From the NCBI RefSeq assembly GCF_020184175.1, contig NC_065530.1, positions 70,285,260 through 70,349,259 of the forward strand: a stretch of DNA of 64,000 nt. Direction: 5' to 3'. Below are positions 1 through 15,052 of the stretch, piece by piece. The notes beneath the pieces were generated by a model. The model saw only the letters and a list, made by a program, of their open reading frames with translations. It was not told where the DNA came from and did not search any database. Position numbers and translations under genes: made by a program. Numbering within the stretch: position 1 is the first letter of the stretch; the number at the start of each line of letters is the position of its first letter. The DNA comes from Aphis gossypii. Taxonomy: Eukaryota > Arthropoda > Insecta > Hemiptera > Aphididae.

Positions 1-3000
1 TTTTTCCCCCCAATTGATGTAATAATAATAATACTATATATTATCATTTCGCGTTTTTAAATGATATTTATAACGTGTATAATAATAATGCTATGTTGTA
101 TATTATAGTCTTCGTAGGTGGACGACCGCGACCGCGTACCTACACGCATGAACAGCGTCGAATCACGAATGACGTATATACATCATATTATTATACCAAC
201 ATTCTTCAATCTTCATCTTCGCTCTTATAATACTTACAAGATACGGCCGAATCTCTTCCCAGACGTGTCCCCCTAATAGCCTAAACTAATTGTTCTCTAA
301 AATAGTAAAATGTATACAAAAGCACGTGTAAAGATTAATGCAAATACGTATGCCTTTAATATTATATTTTATTTTTTATAATAGTATAAAATCCAATCGA
401 CGATCGTTAACCACGGACACAAATTTTTTTAATCCAGATTAATAGACAATATTGTCGATATACTCATAACTGTTTAAGCACCTACAACAATATTTAGATT
501 CGTCGCCATCGCCGGTGCGACGCTATGTCAGAAAATGTGCAGCTTGTTTGTCTTGTTCAATAATATTGTAATTATATGATTCAACACACATAGTGTACAT
601 ATGGATAGTTCGTGATAATTCGCATGTGGTTTTCCCAAAAAGAAAAAAATGTTAGTAGTGTTGTATACAATTTAAGATGTGATATTATGGTACCCGTCGT
701 TTAGAGAATAAAAATTATTAATTATATTTTTATATTACTCAATAATTTAGTTTAGTGGTTTAGTCTGCAAAATACGTTGTATACAAAATACAAGTATATA
801 TATGAATGTCTAGACTGCCCATGGCTGTGCTTTTGTGGTGAATGTTTCCCGCCGGAGAAATGTAAAATCACATAAATATATCAAAACGTACGCGAAATTA
901 TGCATTGCCACCGGGTGCAACCGATGCAATTTTCGTCTTCGGTATAGCAGTGTATATATTACATGGTTTATAAATTGAGACGAAGATTGCAGTGTGCTAG
1001 TGTATAGTGCTGTTGTAGTATACAATGTATAATATATACACGTGTATTGAAAAGCAATAATTTTTAACTCGTATAAATAATATAAATCGATCATAAAAAA
1101 AAAATAACTACAGGTCTGAGTAAGTATATATATATACGTGGTTATTATCTTACATAGGTATAGACTTGCGAAACCGACGATTTCATATATAACTATTTAA
1201 TGACGATACAACGGATAACGACAGCAGTGGTTTGTGAGCAATTCGGTGGAACATTTTTTTTTTTTTAGTTTTAATTTTTTTCTACGAATTGATACGAAAA
1301 CATTATAATATACAGATAGAGGTACGACTTATAGAAAAAATGTATAAAAACATAATTATATGAGAACACTCACTTATGTGAAGTATGTGAATCGAAATTT
1401 ATTACTTGCATGTAACACGTTAATGAATACTATGTATGATGTGCGAACGAGACGAATTGTATTTCTTACACTATTAGCCTGGTCAATCTAATAACAGTAA
1501 TAACAATAATTACATATAGGTATCATTTTATTTACCGCCCCAAAGATGACCATTGACCACCGAAAACCACGACGGAGTGACCAATACAAATTATATACCC
1601 CCTATATCAGCCTATGTGTAATATGTATGGTGTATATGAATACTTAACGAATTTATGCGCCGATCAGTGTGATAATAATAATGATAAAATCGCCGACTAC
1701 GCAATTTATTATAACTGACATCTACCTATTCGAATCATAAGTACGTGCCTACTTGTTTATCGAAGAAATAATTTCCATATCGTTGACCTACCTAATACCT
1801 ACCTAGCTGAATTCATAGCTCTCTCATCAATACTAAAACGATCAATTTTATTCGGATTATAATAATATATAATTGCAGTAAACCGGCCTTTAAAAAAAAT
1901 TATTTGAAGTGGAAGTAAATTATAATAACATATTTATCACTCAAGATCTGATTATTTTTTCTTTACCTGCTTATTGCAGCTATACATACTTGCATATATT
2001 AAACAAATTCAATAATAAAATATTATGAAATACGTATCTATCGAGTGTAACTGTAAGCTATAATTATACATTATTATATATATGTACATTGTACATTGGA
2101 CATTGCATATGATATATTATAGTGCATTCATTTTTAAAACCGAACGTATACTTCTTATAAATTGATATACATAATACAATATGTATATTTATATATGTTA
2201 ATTTAGGTTGTTTTTAAATTGTTAAATTAAATTGCGTATCTTTAAATTAACTGTTGTGATTTATCTTTTATGTCAATGTTCCACCAGTGGGAGGATTTTT
2301 CATTTTGGAAAACATATCTTTATTGCTACATTATAGGTATCACATTCACTTATTGTTCTGAAATATTATATAAATATGTAACGGAGCGTGTGAGTAATAA
2401 AACAATTTAAATGAGAATGTAAGCTACATTTTGCGTATAGTTATTGGCCCTTAAGCAATTTATTTTAAATGTATTACATTTTATAAAACATTAGATAATT
2501 CAAAGTTAAAAATAATTATTACTTATAACTATCTTATACGACCTACCTAGTATTATAATTTTTGTAAGTTTTTTTTATATGATTAAGAATAATGCGCGAG
2601 CTAAAAAATTTCTGATGACTATATTTATTAGTAAATATTAAATAGCACCAATCATGTTTAATATTTATATGGTAAAACTTTATATTAACATGTTTGCTTT
2701 TAAAAGTTGTTCTTTGTATAATATTTAATTTCCTAGTTTCCGAGTAAAAACAACTTGACCCTATTCACGGAAATATTTTCATAAATAATAGTTTATAAAA
2801 AAAAACGTTATACAGTTAACAATAGTAGGTAAACAAGTGAAATTAGAATCCACATTTTGGCAAGCTACTATAGTTCACCATACTAAAGTATACTGAAGAG
2901 GGTTGAATTACCATATATTTATAATATTCCATTTTTGGCAATAAATAATAAAAATATGTATAATAATAAAAGGAATGAGTGAAAATTCAAAATAGTTTAG

Positions 3001-4049
3001 TATATTTTTGTAAACGAGTAGTCTTAGAAACACAAACCTTAAAAAAATAAAAATGTGATGCATTTATCATTTAAAAAAAAAAGATGTTTATTTTGAAATT
3101 TCGAATATATTTTTCTTATGTAGGTTAAAAATATCGTAAATTTATGTGATGGTATAAAAGGTTTGATATAACTTAGAATTTAATACAACATTTTTTATAC
3201 GAGAAATTATTTACTATCAATTATAATTTTAGTTAATGCCACATTGACACTATTATAAAATTGGATTTAATATTTCGAAATTAAAATTATTATCAAAATT
3301 TTAATTTTCCTTAAAACATATCTTTTCAATGTTAAAAAAATCTTTTTTTGCTTAGCGAATACGTATTTCAACTATAAAGTTGCAATCATCAGCACTTAAA
3401 AATCGTAAACTTAACAACGTATTCAATTCTTATCTACCAGTGACCTCCTTTTAATTTTTTCTTTTGAAAAGACTTACGTTTTTTTTTTTTTTTTTTTGTT
3501 GTTGTTGTTACAACTTTAAAAACTAAATTTTTACTAAGCAAAAATGAAATACAATACTCTAAATGTTTAAAATAGGTAACAATATTTTTAATTAATATTA
3601 GGTAACAGAACAAAATAGTGCTAAGTGTAAAGTAATATTTCAAGAAAAAAAAGCAAATTATTCAAATAGAGATTAATTCCATTTAAGAACATTGCTCAAT
3701 AAGATGGTTATCATTACTGCAACTATACATTGTATTACAAGGCTAAATATAAGTGATTGTTATAAAGAGATAGAATTTATTTTTATCTTAATACCTACCT
3801 GCATCAGTGAATTTTAAATTCAAATTTATAACAAATCAATCATTTTTATAGATTGAAAAATTATAATTATTTAGAATTAAATTTACATAATAATAATAAT
3901 AATATGATATTAAATAAACTTTAAATGTATTTATTAAATTTAAGTTAATATAAATATTAATTACCTATACAATAAGGAAAAAATTAAGCTACATACTTTA
4001 ATAATTTTAAAACAATAATTTAATTAATTTAATAAAAATAATAATAACA
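1..4049. other. AT-rich non-genic DNA
   Basis: No open frame here has coding character, and I see no splice-bounded exon or RNA gene. The sequence is AT-rich with simple ATA/AAT runs and TACCTACCT-type words (for example near 1,790-1,805). The open frames at 810-1094 (minus) and 3434-3643 (minus) have low-complexity, Tyr/Ile/Lys-rich translations typical of chance frames in AT-rich DNA. Confidence 0.6.
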
Positions 4050-4701
4050 AGGGCTCGGATTTTAAAGCATAATAAGCAACTAAAAAACACACAATTGTCG
4101 CGTTTATTTTAAAAAAGAGAAAAAACATGACTAAAAATTAACACGAACTAGTTATAAAAATTATTAAAAAATTTGAAAAGTTGATTTACATAAAAAAAAA
4201 GAATTAATTACTATGTATTTCTCTAGATTTGCAGTATTGAAAGTGACTATACTGTCCGACGGAATATTTTTAAACATAAAAAACGACTCTCTACATCCAC
4301 TGGATTGATCGATGCATACTTCATACAAGAGGTTTCAAATTTCAGTATTAAATCTTAAATTTTGAAATGATCGGTATCGATATTATAGGTATACTAACCG
4401 TATAGGCGAACTGCTTGCTATAATATGTAGATCGATAGTATATACGTTTAATATATTTATTAAACTATAGCCGATAACGAAAACAATAATAATCCAATAC
4501 CTATAAGGCATTCTGGGTTTTTACGTTTTTATTAATTAATTTTTTTATTATTACTATAGTAGCACAATAAACATATAAAAATTCTACAGCTGAAACAACT
4601 GAAAAAAAAGCAAAAATAAATTGGTTTATTTGGAATCGGAATGACGTGAAACAAATTTATACATAAAAATAAAGAAGCATATGCTTTAAAATCTGAGCCC
4701 T
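4050..4701. mobile_element. MITE with 21-bp terminal inverted repeats
   Basis: The left end (4,050-4,070) reads AGGGCTCGGATTTTAAAGCAT. The right end (4,681-4,701) is its reverse complement with one mismatch (AGGGCTCAGATTTTAAAGCAT). The enclosed roughly 610 bp has no coding frame, so this is a non-autonomous DNA transposon. I could not identify a clean target-site duplication, so the superfamily is not assigned. Confidence 0.7.
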
Positions 4702-7700
4702 AATGCTAATAATAACTTAAACATTTTAATTTATTTTCTCGTGTTTAATATTTATAATTATTATAATTATTTCAGTAATAGAAAAATTAATACAGCGGCT
4801 ATACAGTAATGTAACAATAATTCATGAGTGATTGCAAGACACGAATTAAAAAAAAAAAAAACGATTATATATATATTATTATACATCGTTACTATACAAC
4901 TAAAATGCTAGGTAGTAAGTTGGTCAAAAAATGTTAATACTTTTATCGGTTAGGTTATCTAAATAGAAAATAACATATAGACAGAACCATAAAATTCCTT
5001 CAAGATCTTTGTTGTCATATTAATTCTATGCCTCAGTTATGCAACATCTCCGTGACACGATTTATTTTCAGTATCACAAATTTTTCTACATACAATAGCA
5101 TATTATACACAGATACATGGGCGCTACTATAGAGTACATAATCCCGTTATATCTATTGATTTGATAATTACCTTTGTATTATAGTACAATAACCACTGTC
5201 CCTACTCGTTAAAGCTTTATATACGACAGAAAGAAAACCAAACATAATCAATATTTTTAAATAAATCATTCATTACAATGTTCACAATCGATTAACCACC
5301 ATTTATATTTTATATTAAGACTATAAAAAATATTACGCTAAGCAAATTTTGAATAAATTAATTCTGTTAAATATTTTAAACATTGGTTCACCGACATTTA
5401 CACACGGTACACCGCAGTATTTATAGATTTCTTCAGTCACTTAAAGTCAAATAATTTAAGTTTAAAAACAAAACAAAAAACGGTATTAATAATAATTATT
5501 AGACAATTTATTGTTAAATGCACTTAATGCTGCAGTCGACTTCATTGCCATCCGCAGACGACGGCGGCAAAACGCATTCAATAACATTATACGTATAATA
5601 AATAATATTTGTACAGTATACCAGACAAAACTTTTGCAACTATCCTTCATATTTGTATTATATTCTATTGCCTAGACAATCTGTAAATTCTAATGAGAGG
5701 TCTAACTACGAATATATTTTTACAACAATAATGTATATTTTTCTTAGTTATATTTTTTATAGTATTACATCTTTTTTAATGGTATAATGAAATACGTAAG
5801 GTAGTCGTATATTTTGCAAGACGTAATTCGTATCAAAATTATATCCAAAAAATATTACTTGCAATTGAGTATTTTATTAATTATTTTTATAACTTACTAA
5901 TTTGTTTTTAAAATTGATGTATTGTATGATACTTCTTTAATTATCTACTTATTTAACATTGTTAATTAAAATTTAACGTCAATAGGTTATTATGATTTAT
6001 AGACTACAATATAGTGAAGTTTAATACACGATAACGATTAAAATAATTTATCTTATGATTTATTATTAAAATGTTTTGGAGGTCGTAAACAAATATGGTT
6101 AAAGAATTCATGAACGAATACATAATAATATCATACATAAAATACCAATCAGATTATATAACAATATATTATTAAGAATATTAATGGAGATGATAATAAT
6201 TATTGTTTATTAATGTTAGAAATGTATTATTCTTGTATTATAATATTATAATGTCATGTATTTTAATATGATATGATATTGAATATAACATTTTGAGTAC
6301 TTTTTATATGTAAAAAAAAAAATTTAATAAGCATTCTTAAGGATAAAATATTAATTATCTTTATAGAATAATTTATTTATGTACTTATTAGATAAAATGT
6401 TTGTTTTTGTTTGAATGCGCAGACGGGCAGACACTTACTTAAAAATAATTCTCATAAATTATAACTCACCTGAAAACATAGGTTTTACTTTTAATGGTTA
6501 TATAGTGTTATATTTATAAAATTATTGAATTTCAAAATGACATTAAATAGTACAGTCGTTACATCAAGGTCTAAACAATTAGTCTACACCATTAATTATT
6601 TTAAATGTTAATATACGTGAAAAACATACAGCATAGGTATACTGTAATAATATATGACTAAGTTTTACATAAAGATGTTCCATACCACGAAAGGTAGTTA
6701 TATATTTAAAACGTTAAAATAAATTAACTGAGGCATATAATTTGTTTAACAGTGACATTTATTTTCCACGTGTTTAGTTCGATTATATACCTATTATTAT
6801 ACAGTGCCATATATCTTATACAATAAATCGTTCATATTAGAAGGATACGAAATACACAAGCTTAAATTTTTGTAGAATAAAAACACGTTTTTTCTTTCAA
6901 TTAGGTATGTTTGGAAGTAATAGGATTCGTATTTTTTAATGGATTTATAATTTATAATGATATACTTTCTCACTTTATTTTACAAATTATTAATAGAAAA
7001 TAAAATATAATAGGTACTGTGTGACAATTAATGTCAACAAAAAATTTTAATACAAAATTAACAAAAATAATAAACTGCTTGTTTCTATTTTCAATAATCT
7101 AAGAAAAAAAAATATTTTTGGAAAGTTAAATGTATTGACTTAATTTATTTCAATAAAATAATCTCAACTATACAAATTATACATATATATTTTTAGACGC
7201 AATTAATAAATAAAAATTCGTTTTCTTCTAAGTATGAACGATTCATTTGGATATTTTGCTTGAAAATACGACTTTTTCTAAAACTATTTTTTTTAGTAAG
7301 TACCTATGTATCTATGTTCTATAATAACCTCATAAATATTTTTTAAAAATATTTTTCACAAATCACTAGTAATGTATAGATTATATTATATAGTTATTAT
7401 TTAAAATAGGGTGATTTTTATGAACCGTTAAGAACTTTTTTGGTTTTGTGTAATTAATTTATATCCAATTTATGAAAATATTGTATAATAGAATTAACCA
7501 GGATTTGTGTACAAAATACAAATGTAAAATAAACAACTGCACACACACACACTTTACTAGTAACCATAATATCCCAGTATAAATGAATAGTAAAATTTTT
7601 GTTAATATAATTACTGGGAAAACGACTGTTTCGTACCGTACTGTATAGCTTGATATAAAACATATAACACGTAATATTTTCAATTACTTTTAAAGTTTGG

Positions 7701-10700
7701 GCAAGTCAAATGTGTGTAATCGTCGTAAACAAGAGATGAATCGTTTCCGGTAAAATGTTGGTCTCATGACGTTTTACAATGATAACATGGTTTTTTTTAT
7801 TGGGTGCGTCTCCCCGCTGCGAAGTCAACATACCGCAGTTGACTTTGGCTAGACGGATCCTGTAGGTACGTCTGATACACCTCTCTTCATTGATGTCTTG
7901 AAGCGTCTCCGTCGAATCTATTGTTGTCGGCACCATTCAGCTTCGATATAATGTATCCACGACCTTGATGCAAATAAACCTTCGTCTAAAGATATTTTCC
8001 CATATAATATCTACTCAACATTGGATGGTTGTTTTTATCGTAACGACGGAGGTTCACGTATTGTAGCACATCATAACTTGTAAATAACTGATAGACGCAT
8101 CTATTCAATGTTCTGTACATTTTATGTGTATAATGTTTTGGATATAGACGTTCAAACAAAAATTAATTGATCAAAATAAAGATATAACGATACCACATTG
8201 ACCATTAAATTATTTTCTGAAAAACTTTGCAACATACAATAGTATTATGTGTAGTACATAATTAATTATGTAATATTTTATTTGTGTCAACGTCCTCTTT
8301 TTACTTGGGTCAACTAAACTATTGAAATTATTTAAAACATTTCAGATCTTGGTTTTTTATAATGATTTCTAAGTACATTTTTAGCTATATTTTATCAAAG
8401 TTATAACAAAGAATAGTAGGTATTAAATTTTATTTGATTTTTCTATACCTAAATTATTATTTATACAAATTGATCCTTTAATGATAAACAGGGATTATCA
8501 CAAAAATATTAACGTTTTTGAAAATATTTCTATGGTATATTTTGAGTCCACTACAAAATTATATTTATCGTTATTATTTTTTATGATTTCGAATTTTTTG
8601 AATAAACACATATATTTCTTATTTCACATTCCGAAGCAGCATATTTTCAAAGAATTTCATGCATACAAATCATCATTTGACGTTAATTAATTATAAGTAT
8701 TTTATGATAAGTGTATGTTAAATGTTGAATATTTTAAGTCGTGGTAAGTGGTGAGTAAAATAGAATACTCAAGGGTCCCCGAAAAATATTGGACCACTTA
8801 TATTTAAACTCTAAATACTTAAAATAAATTATAAATAATTAACTACTCAACTACTCGTTAAAAATTCCATTTTTATACAAATAAGTATAGAAAAATATTA
8901 TTCTGCTTAATAATACAAAATTAAAAATGTATGTTATTCTTTAAAATAGTAAATACTATGAAATACTTCAATTAAATAACTAATATAACGTAATTATGAA
9001 TTAAAAACATAAATAAATTTGTGAATTTTCATTTATTTATAAAATATATATTATAAATTGTAAAATTAATGATCACCATTTATATACGTTAAAATACTGA
9101 CCTATTATATATAAATGTATAAATTATACAATACTATTTAAAATTATATGAATACCTATTGAATATTCAAAATAAAATGATAAACGATTATAAGTAGATA
9201 CACTGATATCAACCTAATAACTAAATAATTAATATAAGTAATAAGTTACAATTATGTAAGAAAGTTTTGTTCAACACCAGAATTAGATGATAATTTTCTT
9301 AAATAGAATTTAGTAGGTTTTATTGGCAACTAATTCCTTTATAATTAAAAAAAAAAAAAAAATAGACTCCTTTAAAATCGTAAAAAACAATACGTTTTTG
9401 TTTAAATAATTTTCTTTATTTTATACTATTAAGTCAATTGTAATAAGTTATTTTATTTGAAAATATTCCACAGGTTAATTTAAAAAAAAAAAACTAAGAT
9501 CAAGAATAAGAAATAAAATAATTTAAATTTAAATATTTTAGAATGAAAAATAATCGACTGTGGGACGTGTACGAATAAACGAATAAAAGCAACATTCTGG
9601 AAGAGATAATCATTTTATGAACTTTTAAAATTAATTGCGGTTCCGTTTTTAAAGAAACGCATAAAAAAAATAAATCTTATCTAATAAAAAAATCATGTTT
9701 ACACTCTTAAAGGTAGGTAGTTACATAGTTATGCTCGAATCGTCCGTCAAAACAGCAAATGGGATTAAATATGAAAAATTAATGTGTCTGGTAAGCCAGA
9801 CGGCGTTGACACTATATTCGTCATATATCTATTGTTCGATAAGACATCATGTGAATGGCAAAAAAAGAACTATTAATAATAAAAACCTTTTGAATATGCG
9901 AATCGTTGTTAACAAAATATACGAAACACTAAACGCGTATTGTGGTTACCACAAAAAGCGTCAGTGAGTGTTAGGTGCTTTATTGCGCGCACAGACGTGT
10001 TTTCCTTACAGAGACATTAATGATTTATATACGCAATAAATAAGCTTCTATTAAAGTGAACGCTAAAAAAACAAGAATGTTGCTCACAGTAACAAATTAT
10101 TCGTTTATAATTTTGAAATTCATTATAAACACCTGGATAACACACCTAATGAAAAAATAATAATTCCCTAAGTATTATCTTTTTTAATTTCAAGATCTAT
10201 ATAATTCTACTAAACTGTTTATCATAGTTTATTTTTCCATTTACGAAATAAATAGTCAATGCAATAAATAAATAATTACATGAATTTGATAATATAATGG
10301 CTATTAAATTATTAGGTACGTCTACAATTGTTTAAACTCAATACGAAATAATAGGTAATTATATATGTATACTAACACATTGTAATAAGAACGGTATTAA
10401 TAATATAAAATATTTATACTATTATTATCAATATTATTTTTATAGTTTTAAATGATCTGAGAAATTTCATAATAAGAACCATTTAATATAGGTATATAAA
10501 TATTATATCATAAAAACACTCACTTTATAAACATTTTTATGGTTTTCAATAAGTTAGATGTTTTAAAAATATATTCATCACTGTCAAACAAATGAAAGTG
10601 TCAACTCACATTGTTTATTTTTGTTCGTATATCGACTCACAAGTTTCCTCAAATGACCCAAAAAAACTAGAAACTAAAAACTTCAAATTCTATTAAAGAT

Positions 10701-12020
10701 TTCTTATTTTTGTTTTATACTAGAATAGTTGTTTAAAATTGTTTGGAATAAATATTGTGCTTTTAAATCATCCATAATAATAATATGAAAGAATATTATT
10801 TATTATACATTTTTATTATTATAACCACAATCGAACAGATAGATTAATTATTCGTAAATTATTTTCACAATTAAGTAACATTTCAACTATTCTTATTTTA
10901 TTTTGTTCAGCCTACGTTAAACATTAATAATACATTTTTTCTGTTATCGATATTTTTTGATTCACTCGTCTAACTTTTTATGGCAGATCACCGATTCCAT
11001 AATAATATATAATATAATAATATGTTTTAACAGTAACATAATCTACATTAATAATTGCAACTGCATACGGCGAAATAACTGAAGATAGAAGAGAACATAA
11101 CAATTATAATGCATTGACTTAATGGAATACGTTTTTAGAAAAAACTATAAGTTTTTAATGCATATAGTTCATAATGCGATCATTATAATACATGGCAGAT
11201 TTCAACTTCAGTCAATTTCTAGTATTAGTCGTAAAAGCTGGGAAAATAACAGACCTGAATAATATAATTAAGTATAATAATTTTTAAAGTGTATTTGATC
11301 AATTAAATTACCTACTATTGAAGATAAAATGTGTAATACCATAGTGTAAGGTACATATTTTCTAGTCTCATCATATAAATTACTGCAGAATCATTATTTG
11401 GGCTAAACACTAATTAGTTTTAAAATATTTGAAATATCAATTATATATTGAGCTCAAACGCTCAAAATTGTTTGCTCTAAATCTGAGTTAATGATTGTGA
11501 CAAGCAGAAATTAAAGTACCTACAGACATTACACATTACCCCTCAAGGTTGTTTATATTTTAGCACCATCACATGTAAAAAAATTGAAATTTAATAAATA
11601 GAAAATAACTAATTACCACATGTTAGAGATGTTAGAAATAAACAAAGAAAAATAAAAGTTTTCAACCGATAAGGCGTATTAAGATCAAATAAAATAACAG
11701 CAAAAGTTTTTTTTAGGTGTAGGTACAACATTTGAACTTGTATTTCGATCAAAAGTTATAAATTGTAAACTGCCGTAGAATGATTATAAAATAATATTAA
11801 ATATAGACATGTCGATATTACTAATTTAATTTTGATTTTATTTATGTAAAACTTACTTAACCTAATCTAGCCTAACCTTGTTTGCTGAATAAAATATAAT
11901 TTTAATGTATTATTATGTTAAGTTTGATAATGAAATTGTTCATGTTCTTTATAGAAAAAAACTTTTCTACCTCCTATAACTAACATTCAAAACTGCTGAT
12001 GTATAATGCATACAAAAAAA
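4702..12020. other. AT-rich non-genic DNA
   Basis: No gene is recognised. A short CA run lies at 7,540-7,552. A slightly GC-richer patch at 7,780-7,940 holds a 76-codon minus-strand frame (7,706-7,936) with a possible GTATGT donor inside it, but no convincing acceptor or protein similarity. The 90-codon plus-strand frame at 9,695-9,967 has no recognisable domain. The remainder is AT-rich intergenic or intronic sequence. Confidence 0.5.
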
Positions 12021-12400
12021 AAGTCTTGAGCGTTTTCAGTGCTATATCAAAGGGGGTTCGAATAGGAGAAACTGAAATATTATGGCCAATGTCGTAATAA
12101 TGATCGATCGCACGAGAAATTCGGTTTGATAGCGATTTGATCATTCTTGATAATTCTTTGACGAAGAATAACGTATGGGCGGCGATGATCTGCTATAGTA
12201 ATCAGTCAAAAGGATTTGACTTGTACCGCCACTGCCATGGCGGTCTGAGGAGACGATGCGGAATTGACTAAAAACGTAATAATAATCGCCAACGACTGCG
12301 GTGGTGCAGGCGGAATACCGTTAATGGCACCGCGCCGGGCAAGGTCATCTGATTTGCGCGCGCGCGCGTGTGTGTAATATTATTATGTCTGGAAGTGTAT
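12021..12400. promoter_or_regulatory. GC-rich block, candidate regulatory element
   Basis: Base composition shifts sharply from the AT-rich surroundings to a CpG-containing block ending in an alternating GC/GT run (about 12,356-12,375). It contains a perfect 7-bp stem, ACCGCCA at 12,225-12,231 and TGGCGGT at 12,238-12,244. No long open frame covers it. Unique, non-repetitive GC-rich islands in insect introns are often enhancers or promoters, but function here is an inference from composition only. Confidence 0.3.
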
Positions 12401-14860
12401 AAAATAAACAGCGAAAATAAAAATTAGACGAGACACATTTATTTTACTTATTTTTTATTTTTTTAATATTAGTATTTACGCAGATAGCAATAATAAGAAA
12501 CGTGAAATAAAGAATCACGGACACAAGAACAAACATTTGTAATTGCGTAATGATATGTCTATAGGAGCGTCTGTCTGGAGGAAACGTATATGTAACTTCT
12601 AAGAAGTATGACTCGTGGTTACGATTGCTACGTTAAACAACAATTTTACAGTGCCTCATAACAATAATAATTAAATTATCGAAGTCTAGATTCTTAGTTC
12701 ATGATATGTACAGACGTACAGTAAAAATACAACTGTTTGATTGTAAAAAAATGTCAACAATTTCAAACCGTAGTTCCTCGATTCATACATCAATTCTTTT
12801 CAATCGACTTTTTATAGGATTCGTATTTATGTGTATAATAAAAAAATACTATCTTATGCATTTATTGTAATGCATGCATTATATATGACGTATTTGTAAA
12901 AATAAATACAACAATTATAGTAAAAAATAATTTGTGCTCTAAATTGTAAAATAATCAAGCATATTAATATTATAATGTATTTATTTTTTTATTTTTTATG
13001 AAATAAAAAAAAATTTAGAAGATTATCCTTAATCTTTCTTTATCAGTTCTAGACTTAAATCAATTTAAAATGTACTATTAAAAGATTATAGTATAGCTAT
13101 ATTATACAATATATATATTTATTATTTTACATTTTTAAAATGCTCACATTGAATATAGAAATCTTATAAACATTGTTTTAACCAAATCAAATATCTGTCT
13201 ATAATGTTTATATCATAAATATAATACAATATATGTATATAAATAATCGTGCCTGCATTAATAACTCATGAATTATTGTTAATAAATTAGTTTACTTTGA
13301 AAGGTGTAAACATTAATATAATATTATGTTGTATTGTATAATATTACATTTACTATTACTATGTACCAACTATTGTATACAATATACATAATATTATGGT
13401 TAAAAATATAATGTTATAAATAAATAATAATTTATAGTTAGCTCAATATTATAAGCGATTGATTTATTTTATTAGTTGGTAGATATTCACTGACACTAAT
13501 TTTTAATAACCAGTTTAAACTTCAAATAAAATAATAGGTATACCTAATATTCATTTTATAGAGTATAATAACTTTTTAAATATTCAATAGCAATCATTTT
13601 ACTGTCCTCTTTATTTTGTCACATTTAACAACGTAGTTATTTTACACAAAGCTTTATCTAAGATCGTTTGTGTTCTATCGTCAACTGGGGTTAGAAAAAA
13701 AATATTATAACGTTGGGTCTAGTCGTTTAGATCATTTATGGTCTTCCTGTATAGAAGGAAAAAATAATGAAAATGGTAGACAACAATTGCTACGTAGTTT
13801 TATAGCATTTTTATAGTCAAAAAGTCAACGCAATGACTACTAAGTAGTTGAATATAATAATAGCATAAATCCATTTAAACGAATTACTCTAAATTTCAAA
13901 TTTTAATAATATAATAAAAATAATATTAATTTTAAATTAATATTTATGTTAGAACAAATTCAATTTTTTCAGATTGACATATACTGGTAGTTAAACTAGA
14001 AAAAACTAAATTAAAATAATAATAAATAATATCATAGAACTGAATGATTATAAAAATGGAAAATTAATTATTTCAGTAAAAAAAAACTATACTAAAGTTT
14101 TGATTCCGAAAATTTTCTGTTGGATTAATATGCGAATTGAAAAAACTAATGTTGATAGTTGTTACAAGTTTAGCACTCAACAAGATTTTAAAATGACTTA
14201 CATAATATTATGTATGTGTAGGTAGTAGTATACCAATTATATTGTAGACTTATTATTATATACCACTACAATTATATGGGAAATATGTAAAACGGTTAAC
14301 TGATATCTATTTAAATACAGTATTGTCTTAGAAACTACCTACAATAAAATGTTGTATTATTTAAATTGTTTTTAGACTTTTTTTATATACTGGCATATAC
14401 CTTGTAATAATAATTTTATTAAAAATGTGTTCCAACTTTGAGGTTCAAATACAAATATATACGAGCATCTATTATAACTTATAAGTATATGTAATATTAT
14501 AAAAATTAGATACTATATTATTTTCAATTCAATACAAAATATGTGTTTACTTTCGACGAATCTTTATAAAGCTAATCGTTAAAATAATTTTTCGTTTTTA
14601 CCGTCGATCATAAAACACCGTATATGATGTGATATATACGAGAGGCCCTCCTAGGTGAATGTGCAATGTATTTACAAATTAGAGATAAATATCAAAACAA
14701 CCGTAAGAAATATTATAATAGTTTTATGCACTATGTATTATTACAATTTGCAACGCGTCTACATTACAACCTTCGTAGTTGTCTTTCAGCTGTATTTTCC
14801 TTGATTAAAGAAAATTTAAATACTTACTACTAATATTATAACAAACAAGGTTACACTTAC
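12401..14860. other. AT-rich non-genic DNA
   Basis: I see no exon, RNA gene or structured repeat. The sequence is AT-rich with short TA/ATT runs. If the minus-strand exon at 14,861-15,052 is real, this stretch is the start of its downstream intron. Confidence 0.5.
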
Positions 14861-15052
14861 CCAACACCAAGTCTAAACTGCACACGTGTAGGATGGCAGA
14901 GAACAAAAAGTATTTGGGTTTCCAAGCCACCGGGTACATGCTCTTCATGGAGGCCACACCACAGATCGTCATAGAGTGAACGTGCTCCGTGATAAATTGA
15001 GGACACCATTCTGCTGATGTGCATGAATCACCATTTTTGAAACGGTCGTCGC
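14861..15052 (-). CDS. candidate first coding exon with signal peptide
   Basis: On the minus strand a pyrimidine-rich acceptor (ATTTTTGTAG) ends at 15,053 and a consensus donor, GTAAGT, begins at 14,860, giving a 192-bp exon. One frame is open throughout. An ATG at 14,948 (an earlier in-frame one lies at 14,972) starts about 29 residues that look like a signal peptide: a Lys-containing start (MKSMYPVAWKPK), then a hydrophobic core (YFLFSAILHVCSLDLVLG). The exon ends in phase 1. A signal-peptide exon followed by a phase-1 intron is common in insect secreted and immunoglobulin-superfamily genes with giant introns, so the remaining exons may lie left of the window. A second frame is also open over much of the exon, the family is not identifiable, and a non-coding exon remains possible. 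Confidence 0.42.

Noticed and set aside
12050..12075. GGGGGTTCGAATAGG as a tRNA T-arm
   Set aside because: No matching acceptor, D or anticodon arms could be arranged around it.
12360..12376. GC/GT alternating run as a Z-DNA or origin signal
   Set aside because: Short simple sequence without any other supporting feature.
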